A DNA stretch of 64,000 nt from Streptomyces sp. MUM 2J (GTDB lineage: Bacteria > Actinomycetota > Actinomycetes > Streptomycetales > Streptomycetaceae): NCBI RefSeq assembly GCF_022414535.1, contig NZ_JADWYM010000002.1, positions 248,001-312,000 of the forward strand. Direction: 5' to 3'. Shown here in pieces: positions 41,256 through 50,839 of the stretch; the first letter of the stretch is position 1, and every line of letters starts with the position of its first letter. The position numbers were made by a program, and so were the translations under genes. Under the pieces are notes generated by a model. It searched no databases. It saw only the letters and a list, made by a program, of their open reading frames with translations, and was not told the origin of the DNA.

Positions 41256-42761
41256 TCAGTGTTCCGCGCCCCCGTTGCCCGCGCCGAGCCATCCGGCCAG
41301 CTTGCCGCCCTTGCCCACGGCACGCAGGCGTCTTTCGGTCGCGTCGCGCACGGGGTCCGTCGCCACGACGAGCAGTTCGTCCCCGCGCCGCAGCGCCGTC
41401 GTCGGCATCGGCACGAACGACGCGCCGTCGCGCACGACGAGCGTGACCGCCGCCCCGGCCGGCAGCCGCAGTTCGTTGATCTCGACGCCGTGCATCTTCG
41501 ACCCCCCGGGGATGGAGACCGACAGCAGGTGGCCGCGGAGCCGTTCCAGCGGAGCCGATTCGATGCCGAGGTCGGCGGCCTCCGGTCCCTGCCCCAGCCG
41601 CAGCTTGCGGGCCAGCCAGGGCAGTGTGGGCCCCTGGACCAGGGTGTAGACGACGACCAGGACGAAGACGATGTTGAAGATGCGCCGGCTGCCGTCGACG
41701 CCGTTCACCATCGGAATGGTCGCCAGGATGATGGGCACGGCCCCGCGCAGCCCGGCCCACGACATCAGGGCCTGCTCCTGCCAGGGCACCCGGAAGGGCA
41801 CGAGGCAGGAGACGACGCTCAGGGGGCGCGCGATCACGGTGAGCACCAGCCCGATGACGAGCGCGGGCGCCACGTCGCCGCCCAGCTCGTGTGGTGTGAC
41901 CAGCAGGCCGAGCAGGACGAACATGCCGATCTGGGCGATCCAGCCGAGTCCGTCGGCGAACCCGCGGGTGGCGGGCCAGTGCGGCAGCTTCGCGTTGCCC
42001 AGCACCATCGAGGCGAGGTAGACGCCGAGGAAGCCGCTGCCGTGCGCCAGTGCGCCCGCCGCGTACGCGGTGACCGCGATCGCCATGACGGCGATCGGAT
42101 ACAAGCCGGACGCGGGCAGCGCGACGTGCCGCAGGGTCCACGCGCCCAGCCAGCCGACCGAGAGGCCGACCGCGGCGCCGATGGCCAGCTCCAGGGCTAT
42201 CTCGCCGAGCAGGACGTACCAGTGCTCGACCGGCCCCGCCGCGGAGAACGCGACGACCATGATGACGACCGGGGCGTCGTTGAAGCCGGACTCGGCTTCC
42301 AGGGTGCCCGTCACGCGCGCGGGGAGCGGGATCTTCCGGAGCACCGAGAAGACGGCCGCCGCGTCCGTGGAGGACACCACCGCGCCGATGATGAGGGCCT
42401 GCCGCCACTCCAGTCCGGTCAGGTAGTGCGCGCTCGCGGCCGTGACGCCGACGCTCACCGCGACGCCGGCCAGGGCCAGGGCGGTGGCGGCCGGCAGGAC
42501 CGGTCTGATCTCCTTCCACTTCGTGCCGAGTCCGCCCTCGGCGAGGATGACGACCAGGGCGGCATATCCGATGACCTGGGTCAGTTCGGCGTTGTCGAAG
42601 TGGATGTTGCCGACGCCGTCCTGACCCATGAGGACGCCGATGCCCAGGTACACGAGCAGGCTGGGGAGCCCGCTGCGCGACGAGATCCGGACTGCCGCCA
42701 CGGCGACGAGCAGGACGAGCGAGCAGACGAGCAGGAGCTGGTTGAGCTGGTGGACGGTCAG
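41256..42761 (-). CDS. Potassium/proton antiporter (CPA1/CvrA-like) with TrkA-C domain
   Basis: 501 aa if translation begins at the CTG at 42761 (AGGGA about 8 nt upstream); the alternative ATG at 42806 adds 15 residues. 12-13 TM Na/H-exchanger fold: LLLVCSLVLLVAVAAVRISS, GLPSLLVYLGIGVLMGQDGV, GAVVSSTDAAAVFSVLRKIP, LEAESGFNDAPVVIMVVAFS with the conserved ND motif. The C-terminal RCK_C/TrkA-C domain (GSKMHGVEINELRLPAGAAV) is a regulatory site. Exchanges K+ for H+ across the cytoplasmic membrane for pH and osmotic balance. Confidence 0.88.
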   Translation of the reverse strand: MTVHQLNQLLLVCSLVLLVAVAAVRISSRSGLPSLLVYLGIGVLMGQDGVGNIHFDNAELTQVIGYAALVVILAEGGLGTKWKEIRPVLPAATALALAGVAVSVGVTAASAHYLTGLEWRQALIIGAVVSSTDAAAVFSVLRKIPLPARVTGTLEAESGFNDAPVVIMVVAFSAAGPVEHWYVLLGEIALELAIGAAVGLSVGWLGAWTLRHVALPASGLYPIAVMAIAVTAYAAGALAHGSGFLGVYLASMVLGNAKLPHWPATRGFADGLGWIAQIGMFVLLGLLVTPHELGGDVAPALVIGLVLTVIARPLSVVSCLVPFRVPWQEQALMSWAGLRGAVPIILATIPMVNGVDGSRRIFNIVFVLVVVYTLVQGPTLPWLARKLRLGQGPEAADLGIESAPLERLRGHLLSVSIPGGSKMHGVEINELRLPAGAAVTLVVRDGASFVPMPTTALRRGDELLVVATDPVRDATERRLRAVGKGGKLAGWLGAGNGGAEH

Positions 42762-43018
42762 CGGCGGATCCCTTCCCTGGCGCACGAGCTTCGCGCGCGG
42801 ACACATACATATCGGACACGAGGCGATGCGTGCCCGTGCACGACTACTTCGTTACCTTACCTAACTCTTGACGATTTCTTGACGTTCTCCCGAGCGTGCT
42901 CGAACGCTCGCCCGTACTGGTTCCAGACTCCGCGTCAAGTGCCACCGGGCCCTGCGCCTATGGTTGCTCCAGCACTCCAGGACCGCCTGCCGCTCGCGTT
43001 AGGACAGCAAGGACAGCG
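42762..43018. promoter_or_regulatory. Divergent promoter region antiporter / penicillin acylase
   Basis: 257 bp. Two TTGACG boxes on the plus strand (42868 and 42880, 12 bp apart) are -35 candidates for the acylase; a GAGCGTGCTCGAACGCTC dyad follows at 42893-42910. No gene seen. Confidence 0.4.
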
Positions 43019-45775
43019 ATGCCCCCCAACACCACCGCCACAACGGGTGACAAGCCCGGCAAGTCCGGCAGGAAGAAGGGGCGCAAAGCCCGTTTTATCG
43101 TGCTTGTCCTGGTGCTGGCCGTCATCGGAGGTGCCGGCTACGGGGGGTACTGGTCCGTCAGCACCGTCCGCGCCTCGTTCCCGCAGACGAAGGGATCGAT
43201 CACGCTCCCGGGGCTGTCCGGCCCCGTGGACGTCAAGCGTGACGGATACGGCATCCCGCAGATCTACGCCTCCTCCGACGAGGACCTGTTCATGGCGCAG
43301 GGGTACGTCCAGGCGCAGGACCGGTTCTACGAGATGGACGTGCGCCGCCACCTGACGTCCGGGCGTCTGTCGGAGATGTTCGGCGCGAGTCAGGTCGACA
43401 ACGACGCGTTCCTGCGCACGCTCGGCTGGGACCGGGTCGCGAAGCAGGAGTACGCCACCGAGCTGTCGCCCGCCACGAAGAAGTACCTCCAGGCCTACGC
43501 CAAGGGCGTCAACGCCTATCTCGACGGCAAGGACGGCAAGGACCTCTCGCTGGAGTACGCCGCCCTCGGCTTCGCCAACGACTACAAGCCGGGGAAGTGG
43601 ACCCCGGTCGACTCGGTCGCCTGGCTGAAGGCGATGGCCTGGGACCTGCGCGGCAACATGCAGGACGAGATCGACCGCGCCCTGATGACCAGCCGCCTCG
43701 GCCCGAAGCAGATCGCCGACCTCTACCCGCAGTACCCCTACGACCGCAACCGGCCGATCGTCCGGGAGGGCGCGTACGACGAGCTCGCCAAGACGTTCGA
43801 GCAGCAGGGCGCCTCCAGCGGCTCGGGCGCGTCGACGAGCGGCGCGGCGGGCACCTCCTCGGGCACCGCCTCCCCGGCTCTGCAGAGCCAGCTGGCGGGC
43901 CTCTACAAGGTCCTGGACGACATCCCCTCGGCCGTCGGCGTGAACGGCAACGGCATCGGCTCCAACTCCTGGGTCGTCGCCGGGGAGCACACCATCACCG
44001 GCAAGCCCCTCCTGGCCAACGACCCGCACCTGTCGCCCTCCCTGCCGTCCGTGTGGTACCAGATGGGCCTGCACTGCCGCAGCGTGTCCAGCACCTGCCA
44101 GTTCGACGTCGCCGGCTACACCTTCGCCGGCATGCCCGGCGTCGTCATCGGTCACAACAAGGACATCGCCTGGGGCATGACCAACTCCGGTGTCGACGTC
44201 ACCGACCTCTACCTGGAGAAGCTCGCCGGCGACGGCTACCTCCATGACGGCAAGGTCGTCCCCTTCACGACCCGTGAGGAGACCATCGAGGTCGCCGGCG
44301 GCGACTCGAAGAAGATCGTCATCCGCCAGACCGAGGACGGGATGCCGTTGCTGTCCGACCGCAGCGACGAACTGGTGCAGGTCGGCAAGAAGGCGACGGT
44401 CGACACCTCGGCCCCCGACCGCGGCGACGGCTACGGCATCGCGCTGCGCTGGACCGCCCTGGACCCGGGCACCTCCATGGACGCCGTGTTCGCCATGGAC
44501 AAGGCGGCCGACTGGGAGGGCTTCCGCGCCGCGGCCAAGCTGTTCGAGGTGCCCTCGCAGAACCTCATCTACGCCGACACCAGGAACAACATCGGCTACC
44601 AGCTGCCCGGAAAGATCCCCACGCGAGCGAAGGGCGACGACGGCTCGGTGCCCGCGCCGGGCTGGGACTCCGAGTACCGCTGGACCGGCTACCTGGACTT
44701 CGACGAGCTGCCCCACGAGTACAACCCCGAGCGCGGCTACATCGTCACCGCCAACCAGGCCGTGATCGGCAAGGACTACCCCTACACGCTCACCACCGAC
44801 TGGGGCTACGGCGCCCGCAGCCAGCGGATCAACGACCTGATCGAGCAGAAGATCAAGGGCGACGGCAAGATCTCGACCGACGACATGCGGCAGATGCAGC
44901 TCGACAACAGCAGCGAGATCGCCAAGCTGCTGGTGCCGTCGCTGCTGAAGATCGACATCGGTGACAAGGACGTCCGCCAGGCGCAGAAGCTGCTGGAGGG
45001 CTGGGACTACACCCAGGACGCCGACTCGGCCGCCGCCGCCTACTTCAACTCCGTCTGGCGCAACATCCTCAGGCTCGCCTTCGGCAACAAGCTGCCCAAG
45101 GAGCTGAGGGTCGAGGGCCAGTGCCTGTGGGTGGACCCGGCCGACACCACCGGCCCCGTCGACGACACCGAGAAGGTGCGCGAGTGCGGTCAGCGCGACG
45201 CCGACCAGGCGCAGCCGGACGGCGGCGACCGCTGGTTCGAGGTGGTGCGCAACCTCATGGACGACGAGAAGAACGACTGGTGGACGGCGCCCGGGTCGGG
45301 CACGCACCCCGCGGCGCACAACCGGGACGAGCTGTTCAAGCGCGCCATGATCGACGCTCGCTGGGAACTCACGGCCAGGCTCGGCAAGGACATCGATACC
45401 TGGAGCTGGGGCCGGCTGCACCGGCTGTTCCTGAAGAACCAGACCCTGGGCACCGAGGGTCCCGGCGTCCTGCAGTACGTGCTCAACCGCGGTCCGTGGA
45501 ACCTCGGCGGAGGGGAGGCCGCGGTCGACGCGGCCGGCTGGAACGCCGCCGGCGGCTACGGTGTCGTATGGGTGCCGTCGATGCGGATGGTGGTCAACCT
45601 CGACAACATGGACAAGTCGAAGTGGATCAACCTCAGCGGCGCCTCCGGGCACGCCTACAGCGCCCACTACACCGACCAGACCGGAAAGTGGGCCAAGGGC
45701 GAACTGCTTCCCTGGTCGTTCTCCCGGCAGGCGGTCGACGGCAGCACCAGCGACGCCCTCGTCCTGAAACCGTGA
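43019..45775 (+). CDS. Penicillin acylase family N-terminal-nucleophile hydrolase
   Basis: 918 aa from the ATG at 43019 (AAGGA 6 nt upstream). A Lys/Arg-rich N-terminus and one hydrophobic segment, FIVLVLVLAVIGGAGYGGYW, anchor or export it. Alpha-subunit start VKRDGYGIPQIYASSDEDLF with RFYEMDVRRHLTSGRLSEMF; the processing site and nucleophile Ser are in GNGIGSNSWVVAGEHTITGK (about residue 320), followed by the beta-subunit blocks NDPHLSPSLPSVWYQMGLHC and GVVIGHNKDIAWGMTNSGVD. Hydrolyses acyl-amides, in Streptomyces often acyl-homoserine lactones or cyclic lipopeptides. Confidence 0.92.
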   Translation: MPPNTTATTGDKPGKSGRKKGRKARFIVLVLVLAVIGGAGYGGYWSVSTVRASFPQTKGSITLPGLSGPVDVKRDGYGIPQIYASSDEDLFMAQGYVQAQDRFYEMDVRRHLTSGRLSEMFGASQVDNDAFLRTLGWDRVAKQEYATELSPATKKYLQAYAKGVNAYLDGKDGKDLSLEYAALGFANDYKPGKWTPVDSVAWLKAMAWDLRGNMQDEIDRALMTSRLGPKQIADLYPQYPYDRNRPIVREGAYDELAKTFEQQGASSGSGASTSGAAGTSSGTASPALQSQLAGLYKVLDDIPSAVGVNGNGIGSNSWVVAGEHTITGKPLLANDPHLSPSLPSVWYQMGLHCRSVSSTCQFDVAGYTFAGMPGVVIGHNKDIAWGMTNSGVDVTDLYLEKLAGDGYLHDGKVVPFTTREETIEVAGGDSKKIVIRQTEDGMPLLSDRSDELVQVGKKATVDTSAPDRGDGYGIALRWTALDPGTSMDAVFAMDKAADWEGFRAAAKLFEVPSQNLIYADTRNNIGYQLPGKIPTRAKGDDGSVPAPGWDSEYRWTGYLDFDELPHEYNPERGYIVTANQAVIGKDYPYTLTTDWGYGARSQRINDLIEQKIKGDGKISTDDMRQMQLDNSSEIAKLLVPSLLKIDIGDKDVRQAQKLLEGWDYTQDADSAAAAYFNSVWRNILRLAFGNKLPKELRVEGQCLWVDPADTTGPVDDTEKVRECGQRDADQAQPDGGDRWFEVVRNLMDDEKNDWWTAPGSGTHPAAHNRDELFKRAMIDARWELTARLGKDIDTWSWGRLHRLFLKNQTLGTEGPGVLQYVLNRGPWNLGGGEAAVDAAGWNAAGGYGVVWVPSMRMVVNLDNMDKSKWINLSGASGHAYSAHYTDQTGKWAKGELLPWSFSRQAVDGSTSDALVLKP

Positions 45776-45790
45776 GCCGACGGTGAGTCA

Positions 45791-45818
45791 GGGGCCTGCA
45801 CGCGCGTGTGCAGGCCCC
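45791..45818. terminator. Bidirectional terminator between penicillin acylase and 5-FTHF cyclo-ligase
   Basis: GGGGCCTGCAC (45791-45801) pairs with GTGCAGGCCCC (45808-45818), 11-bp stem, 6-nt loop, TTTC after it. Confidence 0.8.
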
Positions 45819-45850
45819 TTTCGCGCGCCGGGACCGCGCGGCAGCCCGCC

Positions 45851-46501
45851 TCAGCTCCCGAAGCGGCGCACTCCCGAAGGGGTCACCACCGCGTGCACCG
45901 GTCGGTCGTGCGCCTCCTCGGGGAGACGCGTCACGACCTCGGTGTCGTACAGCAGTACCACCAGCGCGGGGTGTGCGCCCGCGCGTTCCAGACGGGCCAG
46001 TACGCGGTCGTACGAGCCGCCGCCGCGCCCCAGGCGCATGCCGCGCGCGTCGACCGCAACCCCCGGCAGCAGGACGACGTCCGCCGTGGTCACGGCCTCG
46101 GGGCCCAGACGTTCGCCGGCGGGTTCGAAGAGCGCCATCCGCCCCCCGTGCCGGACGCGCGCGAGGGAGCCCGCGCCGGAGTACTCGCCCCAGTCCAGGT
46201 CGTTGTCGGGCAGCAGCGCCGGCAGCAGGACGCGCGCGCCCCGCGTGCGCAGCGCGTCCAGGAGCGCGAGCGTTCCCGGTTCGCTCCCCACCGAGACGTA
46301 CGCCGCCACCGTGCGCGCCCGAGCCAGCTCGGGCAGCTCCAGCGCGCGCCGGGCCAGGGCGCCGGCCGCTTCCCGCAGATCGTCGGCGTTCAACCGGTTC
46401 CTCACCGAGAGGAATTCCCGCCGCAACATCCGCTTGTCAGAGTCAGCCGCAGGTCCGCTGTCGTTCACTCGTGGCTCCCGTACCGTTTTCCGTGCGCTCA
46501 T
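45851..46501 (-). CDS. 5-formyltetrahydrofolate cyclo-ligase
   Basis: 216 aa from the ATG at 46501. The family core is present: LRREFLSVRNRLNADDLREA near the N-terminus, RTVAAYVSVGSEPGTLALLD, and the ATP/phosphate loop ARGMRLGRGGGSYDRVLARL (GxGGGxYDR) with LVVLLYDTEVV and AHDRPVHAVVTPSGVRR. Converts 5-formyl-THF to methenyl-THF using ATP. Divergent from galU with a 63-bp gap. Confidence 0.9.
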   Translation of the reverse strand: MSARKTVREPRVNDSGPAADSDKRMLRREFLSVRNRLNADDLREAAGALARRALELPELARARTVAAYVSVGSEPGTLALLDALRTRGARVLLPALLPDNDLDWGEYSGAGSLARVRHGGRMALFEPAGERLGPEAVTTADVVLLPGVAVDARGMRLGRGGGSYDRVLARLERAGAHPALVVLLYDTEVVTRLPEEAHDRPVHAVVTPSGVRRFGS

Positions 46502-46552
46502 ATGAGCAGTTTTGGTTGCGGAGAGACGCAATTCCCCGCCAAGGGCACCGGA

Positions 46553-46558
46553 TAGGGT
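46553..46558 (+). promoter_or_regulatory. -10 box of the leaderless galU transcript
   Basis: TAGGGT ends 6 nt before the ATG at 46565, and no ribosome site is visible. Confidence 0.5.
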
Positions 46559-46564
46559 GACGCC

Positions 46565-47467
46565 ATGACCCAGTCCCACCCCAGGATCAGCAAGGCTGTC
46601 ATCCCCGCGGCAGGCCTCGGCACGCGATTCCTGCCCGCCACCAAGGCGACGCCCAAGGAGATGCTGCCGGTCGTGGACAAGCCGGCGATCCAGTATGTGG
46701 TCGAAGAGGCCGTGTCCGCCGGTCTCGACGACGTCCTCATGATCACGGGGCGCAACAAGCGCCCGCTGGAAGACCACTTCGACCGCAACTACGAGCTCGA
46801 GTCGGCCCTGGAGAAGAAGGGCGACACGGAGCGGCTGGCCAAGGTCCAGGAGTCCAGCGACCTCGCGACCATGCACTATGTCCGGCAGGGTGACCCCAGG
46901 GGGCTCGGCCACGCCGTGCTGTGTGCGGCGCCGCACGTGGGACAGGAGCCCTTCGCCGTTCTGCTGGGCGACGACCTCATCGACCCCCGGGACCCGCTGC
47001 TGCAGCGGATGATCGAGGTCCAGGAGCAGTCCGGCGGCAGTGTCGTCGCGCTCATGGAGGTCGCCCCCGAGCAGATCCACCTCTACGGCTGCGCGGCCGT
47101 GGAGGAGACCGAGGACGGCGACGTCGTCAAGGTCAGTGGCCTCGTCGAGAAGCCGGACCCCGCCGACGCCCCCTCGAACTACGCGATCATCGGCCGTTAC
47201 GTCCTCGACCCGCACATCTTCGACATACTCCGCACCACCGAGCCGGGCCGCGGCGGCGAGATCCAGCTCACCGACGCCCTCCAGCAGCTCGCGCAGGACG
47301 AGAAGGTCGGCGGCCCGGTGCACGGCGTCGTCTTCAAGGGACGCCGCTACGACACCGGCGACCGCGGTGACTATCTGCGTGCCATCATCAGACTCGCGTG
47401 CGAACGTGAGGATCTGGGCCCGGACTTCCGGACCTGGCTTCGCAGTTACGTCACCGAGGAGATGTAG
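46565..47467 (+). CDS. galU: UTP--glucose-1-phosphate uridylyltransferase
   Basis: 300 aa. GalU signatures: KAVIPAAGLGTRFLPATKAT PKEMLPVVDKPAIQYVVEEA (nucleotide-binding loop), AVLLGDDLIDP (Asp of the metal site), EKPDPADAPSNYAIIGRYVL and FKGRRYDTGDRGDYLRAI. Makes UDP-glucose for cell-wall and glycan synthesis. First gene of a co-directional cluster; the next gene starts 5 bp after its stop, so they are co-transcribed. Confidence 0.96.
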   Translation: MTQSHPRISKAVIPAAGLGTRFLPATKATPKEMLPVVDKPAIQYVVEEAVSAGLDDVLMITGRNKRPLEDHFDRNYELESALEKKGDTERLAKVQESSDLATMHYVRQGDPRGLGHAVLCAAPHVGQEPFAVLLGDDLIDPRDPLLQRMIEVQEQSGGSVVALMEVAPEQIHLYGCAAVEETEDGDVVKVSGLVEKPDPADAPSNYAIIGRYVLDPHIFDILRTTEPGRGGEIQLTDALQQLAQDEKVGGPVHGVVFKGRRYDTGDRGDYLRAIIRLACEREDLGPDFRTWLRSYVTEEM

Positions 47468-47472
47468 CCACC

Positions 47473-48795
47473 TTGAGCAGCGCCGCGCCCCGCACCACCG
47501 GCCAGGACCCCTTGTGGTCGGTGGACGAGCATCTGGAGGACATCCTCGCCACCGTCCGCCCCCTCGACCCCATCGAGCTGCAACTGCTCGACGCCCAGGG
47601 CTGCGTCCTGGTCGACGACGTCACGGTCCCGGTCTCGCTGCCACCGTTCGACAACAGCTCCATGGACGGGTACGCGGTGCGGGTCGCGGACGTCGCGGGT
47701 GTGAGCGAGCAGTTCCCGGCGGTCCTGGAGGTCGTCGGGGACGTCGCGGCGGGCCAGTCCGACCTGCTCCGGGTCGGCCCCGGTCAGGCCGCCCGCATCA
47801 TGACCGGCGCCCCGCTGCCGTCCGGGGCCGAGGCGGTCGTCCCCGTCGAGTGGACCGACGGGGGGCTCGGCGAGGGCCCGGTGAGCGGGATGCGCGCGCG
47901 CAGCCTGGCTCCGGAGGGCGCCGCCGGGCAGGTGCGCGTGTACCGGCCGGCCGAGGCCCGCGCGCACGTGCGGGCGAAGGGCAGTGACGTGAAGGCGGGG
48001 GAGCGGGCCCTCGCGGCCGGAACAGTGCTCGGCCCGCCACAGATCGCGCTGCTCGCGGCGATCGGCCGGGGCTCGGTGCACGTGCGCCCGCGCCCGCGCG
48101 TGGTGGTGCTGTCCACCGGCAGCGAACTCGTGCAGCCGGGTGAGGAGCTCGGCAGCGGCCAGATCTACGACTCCAACAGTTTCGCGCTGACCGCGGCGGC
48201 CCGTGACGCCGGTGCCATCGCCTACCGGGTGGGGGCCGTCGCCGACGACGCCGAGACCTTGCGTTCCACCGTCGAGGACCAGCTCATCCGCGCGGATCTG
48301 CTGGTCACCACCGGCGGGGTGAGCGTGGGGGCGTACGACGTCGTCAAGGAGGCGCTGTCCCACGTCGGTGACGCGGACGAACCGGGCAGCGGCATCGAGT
48401 TCCGCAAGCTGGCCATGCAGCCGGGCAAGCCCCAGGGCTTCGGCTCCATCGGCCCCGATCACACACCGCTGCTCGCGCTGCCGGGCAACCCGGTGTCCTC
48501 GTACGTCTCCTTCGAGCTGTTCGTCCGCCCCGCGATCCGCACCCTGATGGGACTTCAGGACGTGCATCGCCCGCGCATCACGGCCACGCTGGCCGCGGAC
48601 ACGGCGCTGAGCTCGCCGAAGGGGCGCAGGCAGTTCCTGCGAGGCGCTCACGCCGGGGGCACGGTCAGTCCGGTCGGCGGCTCCGGCTCGCATCTGGTGG
48701 CCGCGCTGGCGCACGCCGACGCGTTGATCGTCGTCCCCGAGGACGTGGAGTCCGTCGAGCCCGGTAGCGACGTCGAGGTGGTCCTGCTCGGCTGA
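47473..48795 (+). CDS. glp: Gephyrin-like molybdotransferase Glp (MoeA family)
   Basis: 440 aa from the TTG at 47473. MoeA fold: N-terminal domain [20 protein letters not shown], the central [17 protein letters not shown], the substrate domain [26 protein letters not shown] and [20 protein letters not shown], and the C-terminal domain starting [18 protein letters not shown]. Enzymatic role: molybdate insertion into molybdopterin. With GlpR encoded four genes downstream, it is also the likely partner of a membrane receptor shown to link a MoeA paralogue to cell division in Corynebacterium. Both roles are possible. Confidence 0.92.
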   Translation: MSSAAPRTTGQDPLWSVDEHLEDILATVRPLDPIELQLLDAQGCVLVDDVTVPVSLPPFDNSSMDGYAVRVADVAGVSEQFPAVLEVVGDVAAGQSDLLRVGPGQAARIMTGAPLPSGAEAVVPVEWTDGGLGEGPVSGMRARSLAPEGAAGQVRVYRPAEARAHVRAKGSDVKAGERALAAGTVLGPPQIALLAAIGRGSVHVRPRPRVVVLSTGSELVQPGEELGSGQIYDSNSFALTAAARDAGAIAYRVGAVADDAETLRSTVEDQLIRADLLVTTGGVSVGAYDVVKEALSHVGDADEPGSGIEFRKLAMQPGKPQGFGSIGPDHTPLLALPGNPVSSYVSFELFVRPAIRTLMGLQDVHRPRITATLAADTALSSPKGRRQFLRGAHAGGTVSPVGGSGSHLVAALAHADALIVVPEDVESVEPGSDVEVVLLG

Positions 48796-48931
48796 GCGCA
48801 CGCGCGCGTGCCCGTATGCCGGGACGGCGGGTCCCGGGCCGCTCGCGCGGCCGGCTTGGCGGTACCGTGTCGCGCACAACAGGCCCGCGCGCCGCACCGC
48901 ACCGGGCCCGGACCGGGAGCGCCACACGAGC

Positions 48932-49411
48932 ATGAGTACGCAGGACCGACTGACGCACATCGACGAGGCGGGCGCGGCCCGCATGGTCGACGTATCGGAG
49001 AAGGACGTGACCGCCCGCACGGCCCGTGCCAGCGGGCGCGTCCTCGTCTCGCCCCGTGTGGTGGAGCTACTGCGCGGCGAAGGCCTTCCCAAGGGCGATG
49101 CCCTGGCCACGGCACGGATCGCGGGCATCATGGGAGCCAAGCGCACGCCGGACCTGATCCCGCTGTGCCATCCGCTGTCGGTGTCCGGTGTGAAACTGGA
49201 CCTGTCGGTCGCGGACGACGCCGTGGAGATCCTGGCCACGGTGAGGACGACGGACCGTACGGGCGTCGAGATGGAGGCCCTCACAGCGGTCTCCGTCGCC
49301 GCGCTCACCGTGATCGACATGGTCAAGGCGGTCGACAAGGGAGCGGTCATCACGGACGTGCGGGTGGAGGAGAAGACGGGCGGCAAGTCGGGCGACTGGA
49401 GCCGGACGTGA
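48932..49411 (+). CDS. moaC: Cyclic pyranopterin monophosphate synthase
   Basis: 159 aa. MoaC signatures: [30 protein letters not shown], and the catalytic [29 protein letters not shown] with [34 protein letters not shown]. Converts 3',8-cH2GTP to cPMP in molybdenum-cofactor synthesis (cytosolic hexamer). The ribosome site is weak (CACACGAGC). Its stop overlaps the GTG of the next gene (GTGA). Confidence 0.95.
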   Translation: MSTQDRLTHIDEAGAARMVDVSEKDVTARTARASGRVLVSPRVVELLRGEGLPKGDALATARIAGIMGAKRTPDLIPLCHPLSVSGVKLDLSVADDAVEILATVRTTDRTGVEMEALTAVSVAALTVIDMVKAVDKGAVITDVRVEEKTGGKSGDWSRT

Positions 49412-49980
49412 CACGGGACGTCCCGATGGGCGGGGCGCTGACCGCTCCGTACAGCGCCTTGGTCGTGACCGCCTCCAACCGGGCTGCCGCAGGCGTGTAC
49501 GAGGACAGGGGCGGACCGCTCGTCGCGGCGGGGCTGGAGGGTTCCGGGTTCGCCGTGGACGGCCCGAGGGTCGTCCCGGACGGGGATCCGGTCCTGGCCG
49601 CGCTGCGGGCGGGGGTCGAGGCCGGATACGACGTGATCGTCACCACCGGCGGCACCGGCGTCTCGCCCACCGACCGCACCCCGGAGGCCACCCGGGCACT
49701 GCTCGACTTCGAGGTGCCGGGCATCGCGGAGGCGATCCGGGCCTTCGGCCGGGAGAAGGTACCCACGGCCGTGCTCTCCCGTGGCCTGGCGGGGGTGGCC
49801 GGTGGAACCCTGATCGTCAACCTGCCGGGTTCGACCGGTGGGGTGCGGGACGGCCTGGCCGTGCTGGAGCCGCTGCTGGTGCACGTCGTGGACCAGATCC
49901 GAGGCGGGGACCACCCGCGGCCGGCCGGGGAGCGCGGGCACGGCGAGGACCGCTCCAGACATGGTGGGGGTGCGAGCTGA
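49408..49980 (+). CDS. mogA: Molybdopterin adenylyltransferase (MogA/MoaB-like)
   Basis: 190 aa from the GTG at 49408 overlapping the moaC stop (ATG at 49426 alternative). Family blocks: [54 protein letters not shown] (the TTGGTG loop that binds molybdopterin) and [20 protein letters not shown]. Adenylylates molybdopterin before metal insertion by MoeA-type enzymes, so its place beside glp and moaC is functionally coherent. Confidence 0.94.
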   Translation: MTRDVPMGGALTAPYSALVVTASNRAAAGVYEDRGGPLVAAGLEGSGFAVDGPRVVPDGDPVLAALRAGVEAGYDVIVTTGGTGVSPTDRTPEATRALLDFEVPGIAEAIRAFGREKVPTAVLSRGLAGVAGGTLIVNLPGSTGGVRDGLAVLEPLLVHVVDQIRGGDHPRPAGERGHGEDRSRHGGGAS

Positions 49981-49997
49981 ACAGCCCTTCCTGGCCC

Positions 49998-50660
49998 GTG
50001 GTGCTCGCCGAGGGCGACGTCGTCCTGCGGCCGATAAGGATGCGCGACCAGCGGGCCTGGCGTGAGGTCAACCGGCGCAACCGTGACTGGCTCAGGCCCT
50101 GGGAGGCGACGATCCCGCCACCCACGCCGAGCGGCCCCATCACGCACCGGCCGACCTACCGCCAGATGGTGCGCCATCTGCGGCACGAGGCGCACGCAGG
50201 ACGGATGCTGCCCTTCGTCATCGAGTTCGAGGGACGGCTGGTCGGGCAGCTGACCGTCGCCGGCATCACCTGGGGTTCCATGTGCTCCGGGCACATCGGC
50301 TACTGGGTGGACGAGAGCGTGGCCGGCCGCGGGGTGATGCCGACGGCGGTGGCGCTCGTCATGGACCACTGCTTCCGCACCGTCGGCCTGCACCGCATCG
50401 AGGTCTGCATTCGCCCGGAGAACCGGCCCAGCCGCCGGGTCGTGGAGAAACTCGGATTCCGCGACGAGGGCCTGCGCCCTCGCTATCTGCACATCGACGG
50501 CGCCTGGCGGGACCACCTCGTGTTCGCGCTCACCGCGGAAGAGGTTCCCGAGGGGTTGATGAACCGCTGGAAGCGCATGCGGGCGCAGAGCGCGCCGCGC
50601 AATCCGCACGGTGCGCCCCGGGATCCGCAGAACACGCCGGGGAATCCGGGGCAGGCATAG
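49998..50660 (+). CDS. GNAT acetyltransferase (RimJ/RimL-like)
   Basis: 220 aa from the GTG at 49998; a CTG at 49977 overlapping the mogA stop is also in frame. RimJ pattern: AEGDVVLRPIRMRDQRAWRE VNRRNRDWLRPWEAT, then CSGHIGYWVDESVAGRGVMP (acetyl-CoA loop) and GLHRIEVCIRPENRPSRRVV EKLGF. Such enzymes acetylate ribosomal protein or other N-termini; the target is not predictable. 17-bp spacing to mogA suggests co-transcription. Confidence 0.85.
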   Translation: MVLAEGDVVLRPIRMRDQRAWREVNRRNRDWLRPWEATIPPPTPSGPITHRPTYRQMVRHLRHEAHAGRMLPFVIEFEGRLVGQLTVAGITWGSMCSGHIGYWVDESVAGRGVMPTAVALVMDHCFRTVGLHRIEVCIRPENRPSRRVVEKLGFRDEGLRPRYLHIDGAWRDHLVFALTAEEVPEGLMNRWKRMRAQSAPRNPHGAPRDPQNTPGNPGQA

Positions 50661-50826
50661 AAATTGAATAAATGTTCGAATTTGATCGCCGGACGACCGT
50701 CCCGGGGTGTGGAATTCGCACCTCCGACGGGCTAGTGATCGCATCGGTCACAAAAAAAGCTCGAAATATCAGGCAGATCGTGCGACACACCGGCCCAATT
50801 GGCGGATGGGCTCGCGCAAACCCCTC

Positions 50827-50832
50827 TACCGT
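50827..50832 (+). promoter_or_regulatory. -10 box of the leaderless glpR transcript
   Basis: TACCGT ends 7 nt before the GTG at 50840, giving glpR its own promoter despite lying in the galU cluster. The preceding 50661-50780 is unusually AT-rich. Confidence 0.55.
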
Positions 50833-50839
50833 GTGAGGC

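Noticed and set aside
42935..45667. A 910-codon minus-strand frame opposite the penicillin acylase
   Set aside because: Pure antisense shadow of the acylase, which carries the Ser nucleophile block and complete family motifs on the plus strand.
47446..49962. An 838-codon minus-strand frame opposite glp-moaC-mogA
   Set aside because: The plus-strand genes have complete family signatures; the antisense frame has no domain.
50754..50772. A second Rex-like site in the glpR promoter region (TCACAAAAAAAGC)
   Set aside because: Only one half site; no TTGTGAA partner at the right spacing.
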